Source of the DNA: Sodiomyces alkalinus F11
Taxonomy: Eukaryota > Ascomycota > Sordariomycetes > Glomerellales > Plectosphaerellaceae
Direction of reading: 5' to 3'
DNA length: 64,000 nt
NCBI RefSeq assembly: GCF_003711515.1
Contig: NW_021167081.1
Location: forward strand, 1,166,236 to 1,230,235
Shown here: piece by piece, positions 60,518 to 64,000 of the stretch
How positions within the stretch are numbered: the stretch's first letter is position 1
Layout of the letters: the number at the start of each line of letters is the position of its first letter
The notes under the pieces: generated by a model
The model's database searches: none
Told to the model about the DNA's origin: nothing
Seen by the model: only the letters and a program-made list of their open reading frames with translations
Position numbers and translations under genes: made by a program

Positions 60518-62015
60518 ATGGGGCCGCCTCCTCACCACACCGCAGAAAAGACCCAAATCAGCGACGACGATCCTCCCATCGAGAATATCCCCTTGCTCTC
60601 CGACCTCATCGAGGACGTCAACAGTCTCATCGATATCCCTCTACCCTCAAGCTTGATGAGCCCGATCATGGCTTGCTTGATAGAGGACTTGTGTGATGAT
60701 ACCAGAACTCCCGACTCACTGCCCCATCCATCCTTCACCCTTCCCACCGGTACTATCGCAACACCCAGCATGTCCACCAACAAACCCGGAGCGACGCCAT
60801 CGTCGGGGACCTTCATGGTCATCAACTTCGAGCCCAATCCGGCCGACGACAATGCCGACAGCAGCCGCATCGTGCTCAACTACGAAATCGATCCGAGGCT
60901 GGCAGAGGTCATCACAGTCGTCGGCGAGACATGGCTATACCAACCCAGCCACAATAAATCTTCTAGTTGGGAACCCCTCGGCGATGGGAGGCAAACCCCA
61001 GGCGCCGTTCTAGGCATTTTGCGGCCTCGTCAAGGCAATGGAGAACGTAAGTTGTGATATACAGCCTCTCCGTGTCGATGGGCTCATACTCTCATACTCA
61101 CCAATAGCCACAGTTACCCCATCCACGCCTCCCCAGCTGGACATCAGCAGACTTGATTCCTCCCACCACTTCGATACAGATATAGCATTGAACTTGACTT
61201 GGGCCTTCAGACCAGGCTCAGTCGAGTCTCAGAATGGCTGGAGCATGTCTGGCAACTTTGAAATCGACAACGGTCGGGTGCAGCGCTATCCTCGGTCCGG
61301 CGAATCCACTCAAACCGAAACTCTACCGGAGGCTCTTCAACAAATGATCGACGCATTCAATCCTTCGTCCACCACCATCGTAGCAGATCCAACAGCGACA
61401 AAGGATCCCACAGCTCCCACCACCCCGGGTGAGTTGTCGGGTCCTCCCAGCAACGGTTCCGGTCTCTCCACCGGCGCCATCATCGGCATCGCCGTCGGCG
61501 CAGGCATCGCCGGGCTCCTCCTCATCGGCGCCCTCGTTTGGTTCTGCTGCCGCCGCCGCCGCCGCCGTCGCCGCAGCGGCAAGACCCTAGGCCGGCCCGG
61601 CACCTACGGTTCCGACGCGGCCACCTCCCAGCAAGCCGCCAACAAGGAGACCCACGTCAACGTCGCCGAATCCCCGCACTCCCCTTACTCCGAAGACGGC
61701 ACGTTCCCGCCGCAGCAGCTCCGGAGCCACCAGTCGAACCACACGCGCGAGGGCGTCCCGCTCGTCGACCACGTCGATGCGGCCCCGGCCAGCCGGTCGT
61801 CGAACGTCGTGGCGCCCTTCTCGGATTCCAACTCGCCGACACAACAGTCACCGGTCGGCTCCGAACCCCGGTCGGGCGCTCGATCGGTGACGCCTAACGT
61901 GTCGCACCTCATCGAGGAGGGTATGACGGAGGAGGAGATCCGGAGGTTGGAGGAAGAGGAACGGGCCCTGGATGACGCCATTCAAGCTGCTCAAGGTCGA
62001 CGCACAGCATCATGA
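60518..62015 (+). CDS. Hypothetical single-pass membrane protein
   Basis: Exons 60518-61046 and 61108-62015 give 478 residues. The first 300 residues are polar and acidic, with no convincing signal peptide from this ATG. One transmembrane segment (about 330-353, AIIGIAVGAGIAGLLLIGALVW) is followed by Cys-Cys and eight arginines, a strong stop-transfer and cytoplasmic-side signal. The tail is Ser/Pro/Gln rich and ends in a Glu-rich helix (EEGMTEEEIRRLEEEERA). The layout resembles fungal wall-stress sensor-like or mid2-like proteins, but the outer part lacks their Ser/Thr stretch. I do not recognise the family. A missing upstream exon with a signal peptide is possible. Confidence 0.8.
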
Positions 62016-62039
62016 CGGACAGGGAGATGAGAGGGTTGC

Positions 62040-62041
<2 letters not shown>

Positions 62042-62110
<69 letters not shown>
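62042..62110 (+). repeat. (GA)n followed by (GT)n microsatellite
   Basis: About 37 bp of GA dinucleotides run to 62078 and, after TAG, about 28 bp of GT dinucleotides end at 62110. It starts 27 bp after the stop of the membrane protein gene, so it lies in the 3' untranslated region. Confidence 0.95.
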
Positions 62111-62114
<4 letters not shown>

Positions 62115-62981
62115 AGTGCGTGCCAGTCAATCAGGGGTGACGGTCGGACTTTTGCCATTTTGGATATCTTCAGTCGGCATGGCGTTTCTCCGGGGTATTT
62201 TTTCCCCTTTTTGTTTTCTCGTTTCATTGTTGTTCGGCTGGGTTATCTAGCGAATAGGGCGCACAGGGCGCCGTACGTCGTCACCTCTTCTCTCAGAGGT
62301 CTAGGGGGACGGGTTGAAGCACGCCTTTGGATTTACTTTTACCCCCTCGTTTCTTGGATACCACTACTGTACTTTCCTGCTTGCCATCTTGGGCACGTGT
62401 CCAGGCTTGGGGCCAAAAAGTTGTACATAGCGAATGGCTGGTGTGTGAAACGTACAAGAGCGAAGAGAGAGCGTCGAGACAGAATAAGAATAAGAAGAGA
62501 GCGAAGTTGTTCGCCTATCAGTTTTGCACCCACTCATGATTGCTGTATGTTATCTTCTCTTATGTCCTGCTATGAGACGGCATAAACATCAGGAATACTC
62601 CCTATACCCTTACATGTAGTTCATATGACTGTCAAGATGGCATGAAGTATTTCAATTTTGGAGAAAACGAAAAAGACAAGCCGTTCGCATACCTCCCTCT
62701 GGTACTTCAGCGGGTATTGATAAAGCCCCGCAAAAAGACAAACTGTCTGGCGCCGAGAGTGGAACATGAAGGTAACCAACAACCCTATACCCCTATGCCC
62801 TTGTCCTTCTTCCCGTCTTGTCTCCTTCTCTTTGCGTCCCACGAGTTCGAGGCTATTCAGAGCCCGAAACCTTTTGGCCGTTCGAAATAGGAGATATCGT
62901 CGGCCTGCGACCCCAGTGACCCATAATCATATACCATCGCATGTCCCGTTGTTTTCATTTCCAACGCCTGAATGGGTAGCT
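62111..62981. other. Convergent intergenic region
   Basis: It lies between the 3' ends of the membrane protein gene and TVP23. No coding frame with recognisable content is present. Confidence 0.5.
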
Positions 62982-63987
62982 TCAACCACGGTTAAAAAAG
63001 CGGCCAACCATGTTGGACGCAATGTTGCCCGCGAGGCCGCCGGAGTAGAACGCGCTGCCTGCCATGTTGGAGGCCTGGCTGAACTTGTCGCAGCGGGAGA
63101 AGGCGAGGGTGTTCATGATGGTCAAGACGAGAGCAATGACTGTATCCACGACATGTCCAGTTAGTGATTCCAAATTCCAAGCCAATCGTAAACTTCACAC
63201 GCGAGACATCTTTCGTCCAATTTGGTAAGAGGTCGAGGGGACAAAAAAGAAAAAAAAGAAAAAAAAAAGAGGGAAAGGGGGGGAGAGACGCACCCACGAG
63301 AGGCAACCACAAAAACTGTAGCCTCACTAGAGCAAAAATGGCCAGCAACAGCCAGAGCAGAGGCTGCACATAGAGCGCAAGCCAGAAGAAGCGACTATCG
63401 GTCGCATTGATGATCTTGGTCCCCGGCTCGCTGCTCTCAAAGACCCATTTCGAGTCGCCCGTCGAAGGGTCGACTTCGTTCCACCACCTCAGGCCCACGA
63501 GACGGCGCCCGGCGATGTTCTTGAGGTAGTAGAAGTCCGCGGCGAGGAGGAGGATGGTGATGATGAAGATCATGATCCTGTTTTTTTGCCCCTTTCGAGT
63601 TAGATATCTTGGAATGTTTGCCAGCACACAAGACCGAAAATCAAGATGCTTTGATGCTTCGGGGAGAGAATAGAGAAACGAGAGGGGGGAGCAGTGACGT
63701 ACATGCTTTTGATGATCCAAAGACCGAGGAAGTACACGAGCACGCTTGCTGATAGCCTGCCGTTAGCCTTCATCTTTCCCTTCTTCCTGGTTCCCATTCC
63801 ACCAGTCCATCCCCATTCATGGCATCGCATCGTTTCGTCGGTATTCGTAGCCAATCCGGGGAGCAAGGGAGAGGGGCGCGAGCTCACATATCCGGAACCC
63901 CAAGAACGTCAGCAGAGTAATGGGGTGAGAACTGAGCCGCCAACTCAGAGAGCCTTCTGGATGGGGCGCATTGCGTTCGGGATCCAT
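62982..63987 (-). CDS. TVP23: Golgi apparatus membrane protein TVP23
   Basis: Minus-strand exons are 63987-63888, 63748-63703, 63577-63294 and 63139-62982, for 195 residues, the normal family length. The protein begins MDPERNAP and continues [18 protein letters not shown]. It has four hydrophobic segments, the hallmark [19 protein letters not shown] and WWNEVDP after helix 2, [16 protein letters not shown], and the C-terminal [12 protein letters not shown]. Yeast Tvp23 is a Golgi vesicle membrane protein that works with Yip4/Yip5-type partners. All joins keep frame with GTGAGC, GTACGT and GTGCGT donors. Exon 2 is only 46 nt. The whole coding sequence fits within the window, ending 13 bases from its edge. 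Confidence 0.95.
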
Positions 63988-64000
63988 CGTGGGAGGAGGC

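Overview
The window is nuclear DNA of a filamentous ascomycete (Pezizomycotina, most likely Sordariomycetes). The genes carry short spliceosomal introns with GTANGT-type donors and CTNAC-like branch sites. They encode fungal families such as a PTH11-like receptor, a TVP23 homologue and a Caf120/Skg3-type PH protein. The left end is an AT-rich island with the signature of repeat-induced point mutation (RIP). I see no prokaryotic gene organisation, no CRISPR array and no rRNA or tRNA gene.

Layout. Positions 1-11,060 are an island in which CpA/TpG is scarce and TpA common. It holds the ruin of a Tad1-like LINE on the + strand (about 1.1-5.3 kb), a tandem array of a roughly 110-bp unit, and a second decayed element at 7.7-11.05 kb. 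The border is sharp. About 500 bp on, normal gene space starts with ATP synthase subunit e (11.6-12.2 kb), then the STT3 oligosaccharyltransferase subunit (13.0-15.7 kb), then an unrecognised Cys-rich low-complexity protein (16.3-19.1 kb). The Rad53/CHK2-type checkpoint kinase lies on the minus strand (20.3-24.2 kb).

Positions 25.7-29.4 kb form a small transposon-associated patch: a frameshifted hypothetical gene, an intact IS630/Tc1-mariner-type DD34E transposase, and a tail-to-tail companion pseudogene whose in-frame stops are all of the kind made by CAA/CAG to TAA/TAG changes. A PTH11-like seven-helix protein (30.6-32.3 kb, minus), a secreted short tyrosinase (36.6-38.2 kb) and a large Caf120/Skg3-like PH-domain protein (39.3-43.4 kb, minus) follow, separated by long intergenic stretches rich in GTAC-containing palindromes.

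Positions 43.4-49.9 kb lack intact genes but hold an 8-bp minisatellite interrupted by a 10-N assembly gap and a decayed APH-like kinase gene. The right end is gene-dense: a PTC7-like PP2C phosphatase, UTP23 (small-subunit rRNA processing), a DUF726/Mil1-like protein, an unrecognised single-pass membrane protein and TVP23 (Golgi membrane protein), the last ending 13 bases before the window edge.

The housekeeping genes serve unrelated pathways (mitochondrial ATP synthase, N-glycosylation, DNA-damage checkpoint, ribosome biogenesis, Golgi traffic), as is usual for a fungal chromosome arm. Exon boundaries were assigned by hand from reading-frame continuity, splice consensus and remembered family conservation; no alignment or database search was run. 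Intergenic entries of type 'other' record what was and was not seen there.
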